From NCBI GenBank assembly GCA_027489135.1, contig JAIYAI010000206.1:1-5022 (forward strand): a stretch of 5,022 nt of DNA, given 5' to 3'. This DNA is from Acetobacteraceae bacterium. Its GTDB lineage: Bacteria; Pseudomonadota; Alphaproteobacteria; Acetobacterales; Acetobacteraceae. Positions 1-5,022 of this stretch are shown in pieces (within the stretch, counting starts at the first letter, position 1; every line of letters begins with the position of its first letter). Under the pieces are notes generated by a model that did no database searches, was not told the origin of the DNA, and saw only the letters and a list, made by a program, of their open reading frames with translations. The position numbers and the translations under genes are program-made.

Positions 1-4
1 GCCG

Positions 5-904
5 TCACGTCGCCGCCTTCGCCTCGGCCACCAGCTTGGCCGCCTCCGCCCCGCGCAGCTTGGCGATGTCGTCCTGGTACTTCAGCAGGACCCCCAGGGT
101 CTCATCGACCGTCGCGGGTTCCAACTCCTGCGCGTCGAGCGCCGCCAGTGCCGCTGCCCAGTCGATGGTCTCCGCCACGCCGGGCAGCTTGAAGAAGTCG
201 CCGCTGCGCAGCTTCTGGACGAAGGCGACGACCTCGGCGGAGAGGCGCTCCGGCACGCCGGGTGCGCGGATCTTCAGGATCGCCCGCTCCCGTGCCGCAT
301 CCGGGTAGTCCACCCAGTGATAGAGGCAGCGCCGGCGGATCGCGTCGTGCACCTCCCGCGTGCGGTTCGAGGTGATCACCACCACGGGCGGCGTCACGGC
401 GCGGATAGTGCCGAGTTCCGGCACCGTCACCTGGAAATCGGCCAGGATCTCCAGCAGGAACGCCTCGAAGGGCTCGTCGGCGCGGTCGAGCTCGTCGATC
501 AGCAGCACGGCCGGGTCGCCGGTCAGCGCCTGCAGCAGCGGGCGTTCCTGCAGGAAGCGGCGGTCGTAGATGCCGCGCTCGAGGCTGGCGCGGTCCTGCG
601 CCGAACCGGAGGCCTCGGCGAGGCGGATCGCCATGAGCTGCTGCGCGTGGTTCCATTCATAGGCCGCCGCCGACAGGTCGAGCCCGTCATAGCATTGCAG
701 CCGCACCAGGCGCCGCGGCAGCTGCGCCGCCAGGACCTTGGCGATCTCGGTCTTGCCGGTGCCGGGCTCGCCTTCCAGGAAGAGCGGCCGGCCCATGACC
801 AGCGAGAGATGCACGGTGGTCGCCAGCGCGCGGTCGGCGACGTAGCCGCCGGCCGCGAGCAGCCGTTGCGTTGCCTCGACGCTCTCGGGAAGTCCGGCGC
901 TCAC
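5..904 (-). CDS. coxD: CoxD-like MoxR-family AAA+ ATPase (CO dehydrogenase maturation)
   Basis: A complete 299-residue MoxR-type AAA+ ATPase. Visible motifs are Walker A GEPGTGKT (residues 45-52), Walker B LLIDELD (134-140), sensor-1 TSN (178-180), an arginine-finger-type AIRRRC followed by LYHWVDYP (188-201), and a late AETIDW motif (244-249). The RRRCLYHWVDYP block and the length match CoxD of aerobic CO dehydrogenase clusters. In that family the ATPase works with the VWA protein CoxE to mature the Mo-Cu active site of CoxL, probably by ATP-driven remodelling at the membrane. The start is GTG (904-902), overlapping the coxG stop as GTGA. No Shine-Dalgarno sequence precedes it, so translational coupling to coxG is likely, and the next in-frame Met (residue 37) would cut into the domain. 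The stop lies 5 bases from the window edge, so a following coxE cannot be seen. A MoxR ATPase of another molybdenum hydroxylase system is the main alternative. Confidence 0.9.
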   Translation of the reverse strand: MSAGLPESVEATQRLLAAGGYVADRALATTVHLSLVMGRPLFLEGEPGTGKTEIAKVLAAQLPRRLVRLQCYDGLDLSAAAYEWNHAQQLMAIRLAEASGSAQDRASLERGIYDRRFLQERPLLQALTGDPAVLLIDELDRADEPFEAFLLEILADFQVTVPELGTIRAVTPPVVVITSNRTREVHDAIRRRCLYHWVDYPDAARERAILKIRAPGVPERLSAEVVAFVQKLRSGDFFKLPGVAETIDWAAALAALDAQELEPATVDETLGVLLKYQDDIAKLRGAEAAKLVAEAKAAT

Positions 905-1545
905 AGGAACATCAGCGCCGCGATGACGACCATGACCACGCAGCCGCCCCAGAACTGCAGCGGCAGGCCATAGGGCTCGATGCGCATGAGGATGGCCAGT
1001 GGCGTCAGCGCCTCCGGGTTCACCGGGCCGCCGGGGGCGGGGGTGGCGGCGGGCATGGTCGTAGCCGGTGCGGCTGCGGGCGCAGCCTCGGCCGGCGGGG
1101 CCGGGGGAGTCAGGTTCGCGGCAAAGCGGTCGAAGAACTGGTCGGCCATCGACTTCGCGGTGCTGTCGATCAGCCGTGCGCCAAGCTGCGCCATCTTGCC
1201 GCCGACCTGGGCCTTCACGTTGTACTTCAGCAGGGTCTCGGTCGGGCCGAGTTCCTCCAGCGCGACATCGGCGCCGCCCTTGGCGAAGCCCATGGCGCCG
1301 CCATTGCCCTCACCCGAGATGGTGTAGCTGATGGGGGCGTTGATGTTCTCGAGCTTCACCTTGCCGCCGAACTTCGCGGCCATGGGGCCGAGCTTCACCG
1401 AGACGCGCGCCTGGAAGGCATCCACATCGGTGCGCTCCACGGACTCGCAGCCCGGGATGGCGGCACGCAGCGCCTCGGGGTCGTTCAGCGCGTCCCACAC
1501 CGCCTGGCGCGACGCGGGGATGCGCCGCTCACCGGTCATTTCCAT
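901..1545 (-). CDS. coxG: CoxG-like SRPBCC protein with C-terminal membrane anchor
   Basis: A 214-residue CO dehydrogenase subunit G family protein. Residues 1-145 form an SRPBCC (START-like) lipid-binding fold with family landmarks: VWDALNDPEALRAAIPGCE (16-34), the KLGPMAAKFGG stretch (51-61), and GGKMAQLGARLID followed by a MADQFFDRF helix (115-141). An Ala/Pro-rich linker follows (about 146-175), and the C-terminus is a hydrophobic segment (about 195-214) that looks like a single membrane anchor. CoxG proteins are thought to recruit CO dehydrogenase to the membrane and pass its electrons to quinone by binding the quinone in the SRPBCC cavity. The ATG at 1545 is preceded by AGGAG (1552-1556 on the opposite strand) six bases away. 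A second Met at residue 3 is less well placed. It is the first gene of a leftward unit with coxD and faces the carrier gene divergently. Its exact redox partner is unknown because no coxL lies in the window. Confidence 0.9.
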   Translation of the reverse strand: MEMTGERRIPASRQAVWDALNDPEALRAAIPGCESVERTDVDAFQARVSVKLGPMAAKFGGKVKLENINAPISYTISGEGNGGAMGFAKGGADVALEELGPTETLLKYNVKAQVGGKMAQLGARLIDSTAKSMADQFFDRFAANLTPPAPPAEAAPAAAPATTMPAATPAPGGPVNPEALTPLAILMRIEPYGLPLQFWGGCVVMVVIAALMFL

Positions 1546-1570
1546 GGCTTGCTCCTGAATTCGGACCGGG

Positions 1571-1599
1571 GATGTAGGGGCGGCCCGGCGGGAGGGAAA
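1571..1599 (-). promoter_or_regulatory. Weak candidate promoter for coxG-coxD
   Basis: On the minus strand TTTCCC (1594-1599) and TACATC (1571-1576) are separated by 17 bases and lie just upstream of the coxG ribosome binding site. Both hexamers match the sigma-70 consensus poorly. The call rests mainly on position: the leftward operon must start transcription in this 135-base divergent gap unless it is read from further upstream. Confidence 0.25.
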
Positions 1600-1601
1600 C
1601 C

Positions 1602-1617
1602 CCGGCGGCCGCGCCGG
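1602..1617. promoter_or_regulatory. GC-rich dyad between divergent genes (possible operator)
   Basis: CCGGCG (1602-1607) and CGCCGG (1612-1617) form a perfect 6-base inverted repeat around GCCG. The dyad touches the -35 candidate of the rightward promoter and lies just upstream of the leftward one, where a regulator could act on both. In DNA this GC-rich, 6-base arms arise easily by chance, so this is only a candidate. Confidence 0.25.
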
Positions 1618-1648
1618 TTGCGGCCATGCGCCGGAGGGCTGCTATACG
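1618..1648 (+). promoter_or_regulatory. Candidate sigma-70 promoter for the carrier gene
   Basis: TTGCGG (1618-1623) and TATACG (1643-1648, within GCTATACG) are spaced 19 bases apart, or 18 if the -10 is read as CTATAC. This resembles alphaproteobacterial housekeeping promoters. Transcription would begin near 1655, which makes ATG 1660 almost leaderless and favours translation from ATG 1681. Confidence 0.45.
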
Positions 1649-1680
1649 CCCGCGGCAAGATGGCCGGTCGGGGGCTCGGG

Positions 1681-3093
1681 ATGGTGCGGCGATGCATGGG
1701 GCTGGCGGTGGGCCTGGCGGGGCTGCTCGGTCCCGGTCCGGCCCTGGCCGCCAGCGGGCTCGATCCGCGCGAATTGTCGCTGCTCTGGGGCCTGCCCTTC
1801 GCCGGGCTGCTGCTATCGATCGCGCTGATGCCGCTGCTGGCCGGGCATCTCTGGCATCACCACTACGGCAAGATCGCTGCGGGCTGGGCACTGCTGCTCG
1901 TGGTCCCCTTCGCCGCCGTCTTCGGCCCGGGCGTGGCGGCGGCCGAGGTCTGGCACGTCGTCCTGCAGGAATACATACCCTTCACCGCGCTGCTGCTCGC
2001 CCTCTACACGGCGGGCGGGGGCGTGCTGCTGCGCGGTCACCTGGTGGGGACCCCGGCCACCAACACCGCGCTGCTGGCCATCGGCACGGTCGTGGCCAGC
2101 GTCATGGGCACCACAGGGGCCTCCATCGTGCTGATCCGGCCCATGCTGCGCGCCAATGCCTTCCGTCAGCGGACCGTGCACACCTGGGTATTCTTCATCT
2201 TCCTCGTCAGCAATATCGGTGGGTCCCTCACGCCGCTCGGCGACCCGCCACTTTATCTCGGCTTCCTCAAGGGCGTGTCCTTCTTCTGGACCACCACGCA
2301 CCTGTTCTGGGAGTTCCTGTTCTGCGCCGTGATCCTGCTCGGCCTCTACTGGCTGCTGGACAGCTGGGTCTGGGCCCGGGAGCGGCCGGTCCCGCCGCCG
2401 GCGCCCGAGCCGAGGCCAGCCCTCAGCGTCGTCGGACTGCCCAATATCGCGCTGATCGGTGCGGTGGTGCTGCTGGTTCTGCTGCAGGGCGTCTGGCGCC
2501 CCGGCGACCTGGCGATCCTCGGGGAGAAGATCGGGATCGAGCGGCTGGTCGCGGTGGCGGGTTTCCTGATCATCACGCTCGCCTCGATGCGCGTGACGCC
2601 GCAGCGCCTGAGGGAGGAGAATGGCTTCGCCTGGGGCGCGATGGCGGAGGTGGCGAAGCTCTTCGCCGCCATCTTCGTCTGCATGGCCCCCGTGCTGGCG
2701 GTGCTGCGCGCCGGATCGGACGGTGCGGCGGCCGGTCTCGTGGCGCTGACGGAGGCGGCGGATGGCCAGCCCATTCCCTGGGTGTATTTCTGGCTGACCG
2801 GGGCGCTTTCGAGCTTCCTCGACAATGCGCCGACCTACCTGGTGTTCTTCAACCTCGCTGGCGGCGACGCGGGATGGCTGATGACGGAAGGGGCGCTGAC
2901 GCTCGCCGCCATCTCCTGCGGCGCCGTCTTCATGGGAGCCAACAGCTACATCGGCAACGCGCCGAACTTCATGGTCAAGGCGATCGTGGAGGAGCAGGGC
3001 GTCCGCATGCCCTCCTTCTTCGGCTACTGCCTCTGGGCACTGGTGGTGCTGGTGCCGCTCTTCGCGGTGGTGACGATGATCTTCTTTGCCTGA
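1681..3093 (+). CDS. CitMHS_2/NhaD-like ion transporter (sodium:proton antiporter or organic-acid carrier)
   Basis: A 470-residue polytopic inner-membrane protein. The N-terminus (1-25) has a basic start MVRRC, a hydrophobic core and an ALAAS end that looks like a cleavable signal. The family-typical block GLPFAGLLLSIALMPLLAGH (37-56) with WHHHYGK (58-64) follows. The likely ion/substrate motifs are NIGGSLTPLGDPP (178-190), SSFLDNAPTY (377-386) and GANSYIGNAPNFM (419-431), which mark two repeat halves as in the ion transporter superfamily. A proline-rich loop (about 236-248) divides the halves, and roughly ten or more hydrophobic segments are visible. Relatives are usually annotated as sodium:proton antiporters or putative citrate carriers; substrate and coupling ion cannot be read from sequence. 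ATG 1681 is chosen because it fits the promoter at 1618-1648 and has GGGGG (1670-1674) upstream. ATG 1660 would add seven residues and remains possible. It is divergent from coxG and has no obvious terminator downstream. Confidence 0.85.
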   Translation: MVRRCMGLAVGLAGLLGPGPALAASGLDPRELSLLWGLPFAGLLLSIALMPLLAGHLWHHHYGKIAAGWALLLVVPFAAVFGPGVAAAEVWHVVLQEYIPFTALLLALYTAGGGVLLRGHLVGTPATNTALLAIGTVVASVMGTTGASIVLIRPMLRANAFRQRTVHTWVFFIFLVSNIGGSLTPLGDPPLYLGFLKGVSFFWTTTHLFWEFLFCAVILLGLYWLLDSWVWARERPVPPPAPEPRPALSVVGLPNIALIGAVVLLVLLQGVWRPGDLAILGEKIGIERLVAVAGFLIITLASMRVTPQRLREENGFAWGAMAEVAKLFAAIFVCMAPVLAVLRAGSDGAAAGLVALTEAADGQPIPWVYFWLTGALSSFLDNAPTYLVFFNLAGGDAGWLMTEGALTLAAISCGAVFMGANSYIGNAPNFMVKAIVEEQGVRMPSFFGYCLWALVVLVPLFAVVTMIFFA

Positions 3094-3129
3094 GCGTGGC
3101 CTCGTGTCGGGACTGCAACCGGCGATTGG

Positions 3130-3159
3130 TTGAGCGGCCGCGGCAGCGGAACCTATCGT
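3130..3159 (+). promoter_or_regulatory. Candidate promoter for the 166-residue protein gene
   Basis: TTGAGC (3130-3135) and TATCGT (3154-3159) lie 18 bases apart (17 if the -10 is read as CTATCG), in the 91-base gap after the carrier gene. Fit to consensus and position are reasonable. It suggests the small gene can be transcribed on its own, although read-through from the carrier gene is also possible. Confidence 0.4.
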
Positions 3160-3172
3160 CGGCACCTGCCGA
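3159..3172. promoter_or_regulatory. Inverted repeat overlapping the ribosome binding site
   Basis: TCGGCA (3159-3164) and TGCCGA (3167-3172) are perfect inverted arms around CC. The dyad starts at the last base of the candidate -10, and its right arm runs into the Shine-Dalgarno sequence GAGGGAG (3171-3177). It could be a repressor site just downstream of the promoter, or a small mRNA hairpin (5-base stem, 4-base loop) affecting initiation. It has no U-tract and is not a convincing terminator. Confidence 0.3.
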
Positions 3173-3184
3173 GGGAGCATCGCG

Positions 3185-3685
3185 ATGCCGCGCCACAAGG
3201 TCCGCTTCGAAGGTGTCGATACGGGCGGGGGTGGCGGGACTGAACTGCCCTCCGGCTACCAGGGATTCATCTGGAACAACTTCGGCGCGATCGAATCCGC
3301 CGAGGCCCAGCCCTCGGGCTTCATCCCGGTGTCGGGGTCGGCCAACGGCTTCCTCTACCCGACCACCGAGGCGTCGATCATGCGCGCCGGCGGGGGCGAC
3401 TTCGCCTTCAAGTCAGGTATCTTCGCCGGGGCCTACCAGGATGGCATCACGATCTTTGCCATCGGCGTGCAGGACGGCGTCACCGTGGCGACGAAGACCT
3501 TCACCGTCGACTACGGCGTGAACCAGAAGATCCGCTTCGGCCGGGATTTCCGGGATGTCGACTTCGTGCTGTTCCGGCCGCAGGGCGGGACGGATGCCGA
3601 CCCGGGCGATGCCGGCAGCGGCCGCTGGATCTCGGTGGACGACTTCGTCTTCCGCACGCCGCCGGAGCCCATGCTGATCGGCTGA
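3185..3685 (+). CDS. Hypothetical single-domain beta-rich protein resembling PEP-CTERM protein bodies
   Basis: A 166-residue protein of unknown function. ATG 3185 is well supported by GAGGGAG (3171-3177), seven bases upstream. The sequence begins VRFEGVD (6-12), passes a Gly run (14-18), then PSGYQGFIWNNFGAIE (22-37), SANGFLYP (52-59), a GGGDFAFKSGIFAGAYQDGI stretch (69-88), alternating strands to about 131, FRDVDFVLFRPQGG (122-135) and a closing WISVDDFVF (148-156). This order (GYxGFxWxNF, xxNG, FDFxSxYxxAxxxDGI, VDxVxFxxxGG, xxxDDFxF) resembles a beta-sandwich domain common in secreted PEP-CTERM-anchored proteins; the resemblance is recalled from family patterns and was not searched. It lacks both an N-terminal signal peptide and a C-terminal sorting tail, so it is either cytoplasmic or exported by a route not visible here. 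The codon pattern and GC content look like those of its neighbours. No catalytic residues can be proposed. Confidence 0.8.
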   Translation: MPRHKVRFEGVDTGGGGGTELPSGYQGFIWNNFGAIESAEAQPSGFIPVSGSANGFLYPTTEASIMRAGGGDFAFKSGIFAGAYQDGITIFAIGVQDGVTVATKTFTVDYGVNQKIRFGRDFRDVDFVLFRPQGGTDADPGDAGSGRWISVDDFVFRTPPEPMLIG

Positions 3686-3695
3686 CCCGCCGCCG

Positions 3696-3745
3696 CGATA
3701 CGATTGTCCTATCGAAAGCGGGTCAGGATCGAAATTGACTTATCG
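3696..3745. repeat. Short repeat cluster upstream of prpB (possible operator region)
   Basis: ATTGTCCTATCG (3703-3714) and ATTGACTTATCG (3734-3745) match at 10 of 12 positions and start 31 bases apart, about three helical turns. ATCGAAA occurs exactly at 3711-3717 and 3728-3734. CGATA (3696-3700) is inverted as TATCG (3710-3714). The second copy includes TTGACT (3735-3740), a good -35 hexamer, but I see no good -10 at the right distance. The stretch is AT-richer than its surroundings, as expected of a control region for prpB. The regulator is unknown. Confidence 0.4.
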
Positions 3746-3811
3746 CGGTCCCGGGCGTCCTCTCCCGCCCGAGACTGCCTTCAGATCTGCCCCCGCCCGG
3801 AGAGAGTGCCC

Positions 3812-4735
3812 ATGCCCTACGTCATCGCCGACGACGTCCCCGACGAGCCCGCCGGCATCCGCTTCCGCCGTCTGCTCGACCGCCCCGGTATCCTGCAAAT
3901 GCCGGGCGCGCATTTCGGCATGGCGGCGCTGCTGGCCAAGAAGGCGGGGTTCGAAGCGCTGTATCTCTCGGGTGCGGCGATGACCGCGACCATGGGGCTG
4001 CCGGACCTCGGCATGATCACGGTGGATGACGTCTGCTTCTGGATCCGGCAGGTGAACCGCTCGACCGGGCTGCCCATGCTGGTCGATGGCGATACCGGCT
4101 ATGGCGAGGCGCTGAACGTCATGCACATGGTCCGCAGCTTCGAGGAAGCCGGCGCCGGCGCCGTGCACCTCGAGGACCAGCTGCTGCCGAAGAAGTGCGG
4201 CCATCTGAACGACAAGAAGCTCGCCGATGCGCACGACATGGCGGCCAAGGTCGCGGCGGCGCGCAAGGCCCGCAAGCACCTCTACATCATCGCCCGCACC
4301 GATGCCGCGGCGTCGGAGGGCATGGACGGCGCGGTGGCGCGCGCGAAGCTCTATCTCGAGGCCGGCGCGGATGCGATCTTCCCGGAGGCCCTGACGACGC
4401 GGGAGATGTTCGTCGAGTTCGCGCAGCGCATGCCCGGCGTGAAGCTCCTGGCCAACATGACGGAGTTCGGCCGCACGCCCTTCTTCACGGCGCAGGAATT
4501 CCAGGACATGGGCTACGCCATGGTGATCTGGCCCGTCTCCCACCTGCGCATCGCGTCGAAGGCGATCGAGGAGCTCTATGCCTCGATCCGCGAGAACGGC
4601 GGCACGCACAAGATGGTGGACCGCATGCAGACCCGGGCGGAGCTGTATGCGACCATCGGGTACCACGCGTACGAGTCGCTGGACCAGACGCTGGTGAAGA
4701 CGGTCATCCCGACGGCGATGCCCCAGCGGGGGTAG
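3812..4735 (+). CDS. prpB: Methylisocitrate lyase (2-methylcitrate cycle)
   Basis: A 307-residue member of the isocitrate lyase/PEP mutase superfamily. It should cleave 2-methylisocitrate to pyruvate and succinate, the last step of propionyl-CoA breakdown by the methylcitrate cycle, in the cytosol. Visible motifs are YLSGAA (51-56), LPDLG (63-67), the metal-binding VDGDTGYG (91-98, Asp92 and Asp94), HLEDQ (119-123), the catalytic KKCGH (127-131, Cys129), ARTDA (161-165), FPEA (190-193), NMTEFG (215-220) and MQTRAELY (272-279). KKCGH, NMTEFG and MQTRxELY together favour PrpB over PEP mutase, oxaloacetate decarboxylase or 2,3-dimethylmalate lyase. Length is normal for PrpB. ATG 3812 follows GGAGAGAG (3799-3806); the frame stays open back to a TTG at 3704, but that extension is Arg/Pro-rich and unlike PrpB. 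No prpC or prpD is adjacent: upstream is the 166-residue protein gene and downstream a convergent gene. Regulation may act through the repeats at 3696-3745. Confidence 0.93.
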   Translation: MPYVIADDVPDEPAGIRFRRLLDRPGILQMPGAHFGMAALLAKKAGFEALYLSGAAMTATMGLPDLGMITVDDVCFWIRQVNRSTGLPMLVDGDTGYGEALNVMHMVRSFEEAGAGAVHLEDQLLPKKCGHLNDKKLADAHDMAAKVAAARKARKHLYIIARTDAAASEGMDGAVARAKLYLEAGADAIFPEALTTREMFVEFAQRMPGVKLLANMTEFGRTPFFTAQEFQDMGYAMVIWPVSHLRIASKAIEELYASIRENGGTHKMVDRMQTRAELYATIGYHAYESLDQTLVKTVIPTAMPQRG

Positions 4736-5022
4736 ATGCGGGGCTGACGCGCCGGCGCCGGCGAACATCGGTCGGCGCGCAGCGATAGGCCTGGCGGAAC
4801 GCCTCGTTGAACCGCCGCAGGCTGGCGAAGCCGGCCGCCGCAGCGACCTGCGTCATCGGCAGGTCGGTGCCGTCGATCAGGCGCTTGGCCTGGTGGACGC
4901 GGCGGGTCTGGGCGACGGCGCCCGGCGTGGCCCCGAGATGCCGGGCGAAGAGCCGCGACAACTGCCGCGCGCCCACCCCCAGGCGCTCCGCCAGGTCCCC
5001 CACCGTCCCGTCGCCGTCGAGC
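4704..5022 (-). CDS. Ada/AlkA-type AraC-family HTH protein, C-terminal part (runs off right edge)
   Basis: The frame is open to the window edge, so the N-terminus is missing; a GTG at 5003 is internal to the domain and unlikely to be the start. The visible part reads as an AraC-type double helix-turn-helix: VGDLAERLGVGARQLSRLF as the first HTH, the linker GATPGAVAQTRRVHQAKRLI, then LPMTQVAAAAGFASLRRF as the second, with recognition helix SLRRFNEAF. The linker and the second-HTH wording (VAQTRR, AKRLID, LPMTQ, GFxSLRRFN) are typical of the HTH in Ada-type regulators and Ada-AlkA fusions, which respond to DNA alkylation damage. The family often continues into an AlkA glycosylase after the HTH. 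Here the protein instead ends in RRRRR and a Ser/Pro/Ala tail, with the last 32 bases antisense to prpB. It may be a regulator-only form or a truncated fusion; whether an Ada zinc domain lies beyond the edge is unknown. Confidence 0.8.
   Translation of the reverse strand, partial: LDGDGTVGDLAERLGVGARQLSRLFARHLGATPGAVAQTRRVHQAKRLIDGTDLPMTQVAAAAGFASLRRFNEAFRQAYRCAPTDVRRRRRVSPASTPAGASPSG

Noticed and set aside
871..1680. Long open plus-strand frame antisense to coxG, continuous with the carrier gene
   Set aside because: Its translation is Arg/Gly/His-rich and low in complexity, while the opposite strand carries a clear CoxG. It is a GC-driven open shadow, and the carrier homology begins only after about 1681.
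1660..1680. Earlier ATG for the carrier gene
   Set aside because: It would be nearly leaderless given the promoter candidate, and the nearest GGAGGG (1633-1638) is 21 bases away. It is kept only as an alternative.
1813..3198. 461-codon minus-strand open frame
   Set aside because: It is a His/Gln/Glu/Arg-rich antisense shadow of the carrier gene, with no start signal or motif.
1626..3521. 631-codon plus-strand open frame overlapping the carrier gene
   Set aside because: Its product is dominated by Arg, Ala and Gly with no recognisable domain, and it overlaps two well-supported genes in another frame.
3704..3811. N-terminal extension of prpB from a TTG start
   Set aside because: The added residues are unlike PrpB, the frame would begin inside the repeat cluster, and ATG 3812 has a good GGAG ribosome binding site and gives the normal family length.
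4750..4763. Perfect 14-base palindrome CGCCGGCGCCGGCG near the convergent gene ends, considered as a bidirectional terminator
   Set aside because: As a hairpin it gives only a 5-base stem with a 4-base loop and no T-run on either side. It also lies where the HTH gene encodes its Arg run, which explains the repeated CGC/CGG codons.
3740..4768. 342-codon minus-strand open frame antisense to prpB
   Set aside because: It lies opposite an unmistakable PrpB, and its composition (Arg, His, Leu, Gly) is typical of shadow frames in GC-rich DNA.

Overview
This is a very GC-rich, densely coded stretch of bacterial chromosome. An aerobic CO-dehydrogenase accessory pair (coxG-coxD), a CitMHS_2/NhaD-like carrier, methylisocitrate lyase and an Ada/AlkA-type regulator together suggest an aerobic alphaproteobacterium, perhaps Acetobacteraceae/Rhodospirillales. 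That placement is inferred from gene content and base composition only. I see no insertion sequence, CRISPR array, tRNA, rRNA or phage gene.

Layout. (1) Positions 5-1545, minus strand: coxG (SRPBCC protein with a C-terminal membrane helix), then coxD (MoxR-type AAA+ ATPase). They share a 4-base GTGA stop/start overlap and are clearly co-transcribed; the unit ends or continues past the left edge. (2) Positions 1546-1680: a divergent control region with a candidate promoter on each strand and a GC-rich dyad between them. (3) Positions 1681-3093, plus strand: a polytopic ion-transporter-superfamily carrier with a signal-like N-terminus. (4) Positions 3094-3184: a short intergenic region with a plausible promoter and a small inverted repeat beside the ribosome binding site. 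(5) Positions 3185-3685, plus strand: a 166-residue protein made of one beta-rich domain. It resembles the body of secreted PEP-CTERM-type proteins but has no signal peptide or sorting tail. (6) Positions 3686-3811: a spacer whose first 60 bases are locally AT-richer and carry overlapping short repeats. (7) Positions 3812-4735, plus strand: a stand-alone prpB (methylisocitrate lyase). (8) Positions 4704-5022, minus strand: the C-terminal end of an Ada/AlkA-type AraC-family HTH protein, running off the right edge and overlapping the prpB 3' end by 32 bases.

How the genes fit together. CoxG and CoxD belong to maturation and electron handling of molybdenum-copper CO dehydrogenase or a related molybdenum hydroxylase, but no structural subunit lies in the window. 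The carrier and PrpB could both deal with organic acids (propionate/2-methylcitrate metabolism), though each appears to have its own control region and the link is only a hypothesis. The small beta-domain protein has no assignable function. Nothing here amounts to a clearly new multi-gene system. The best leads are the signal-less beta-domain protein, the repeat cluster upstream of prpB, and the Ada-type regulator that ends without a glycosylase domain.
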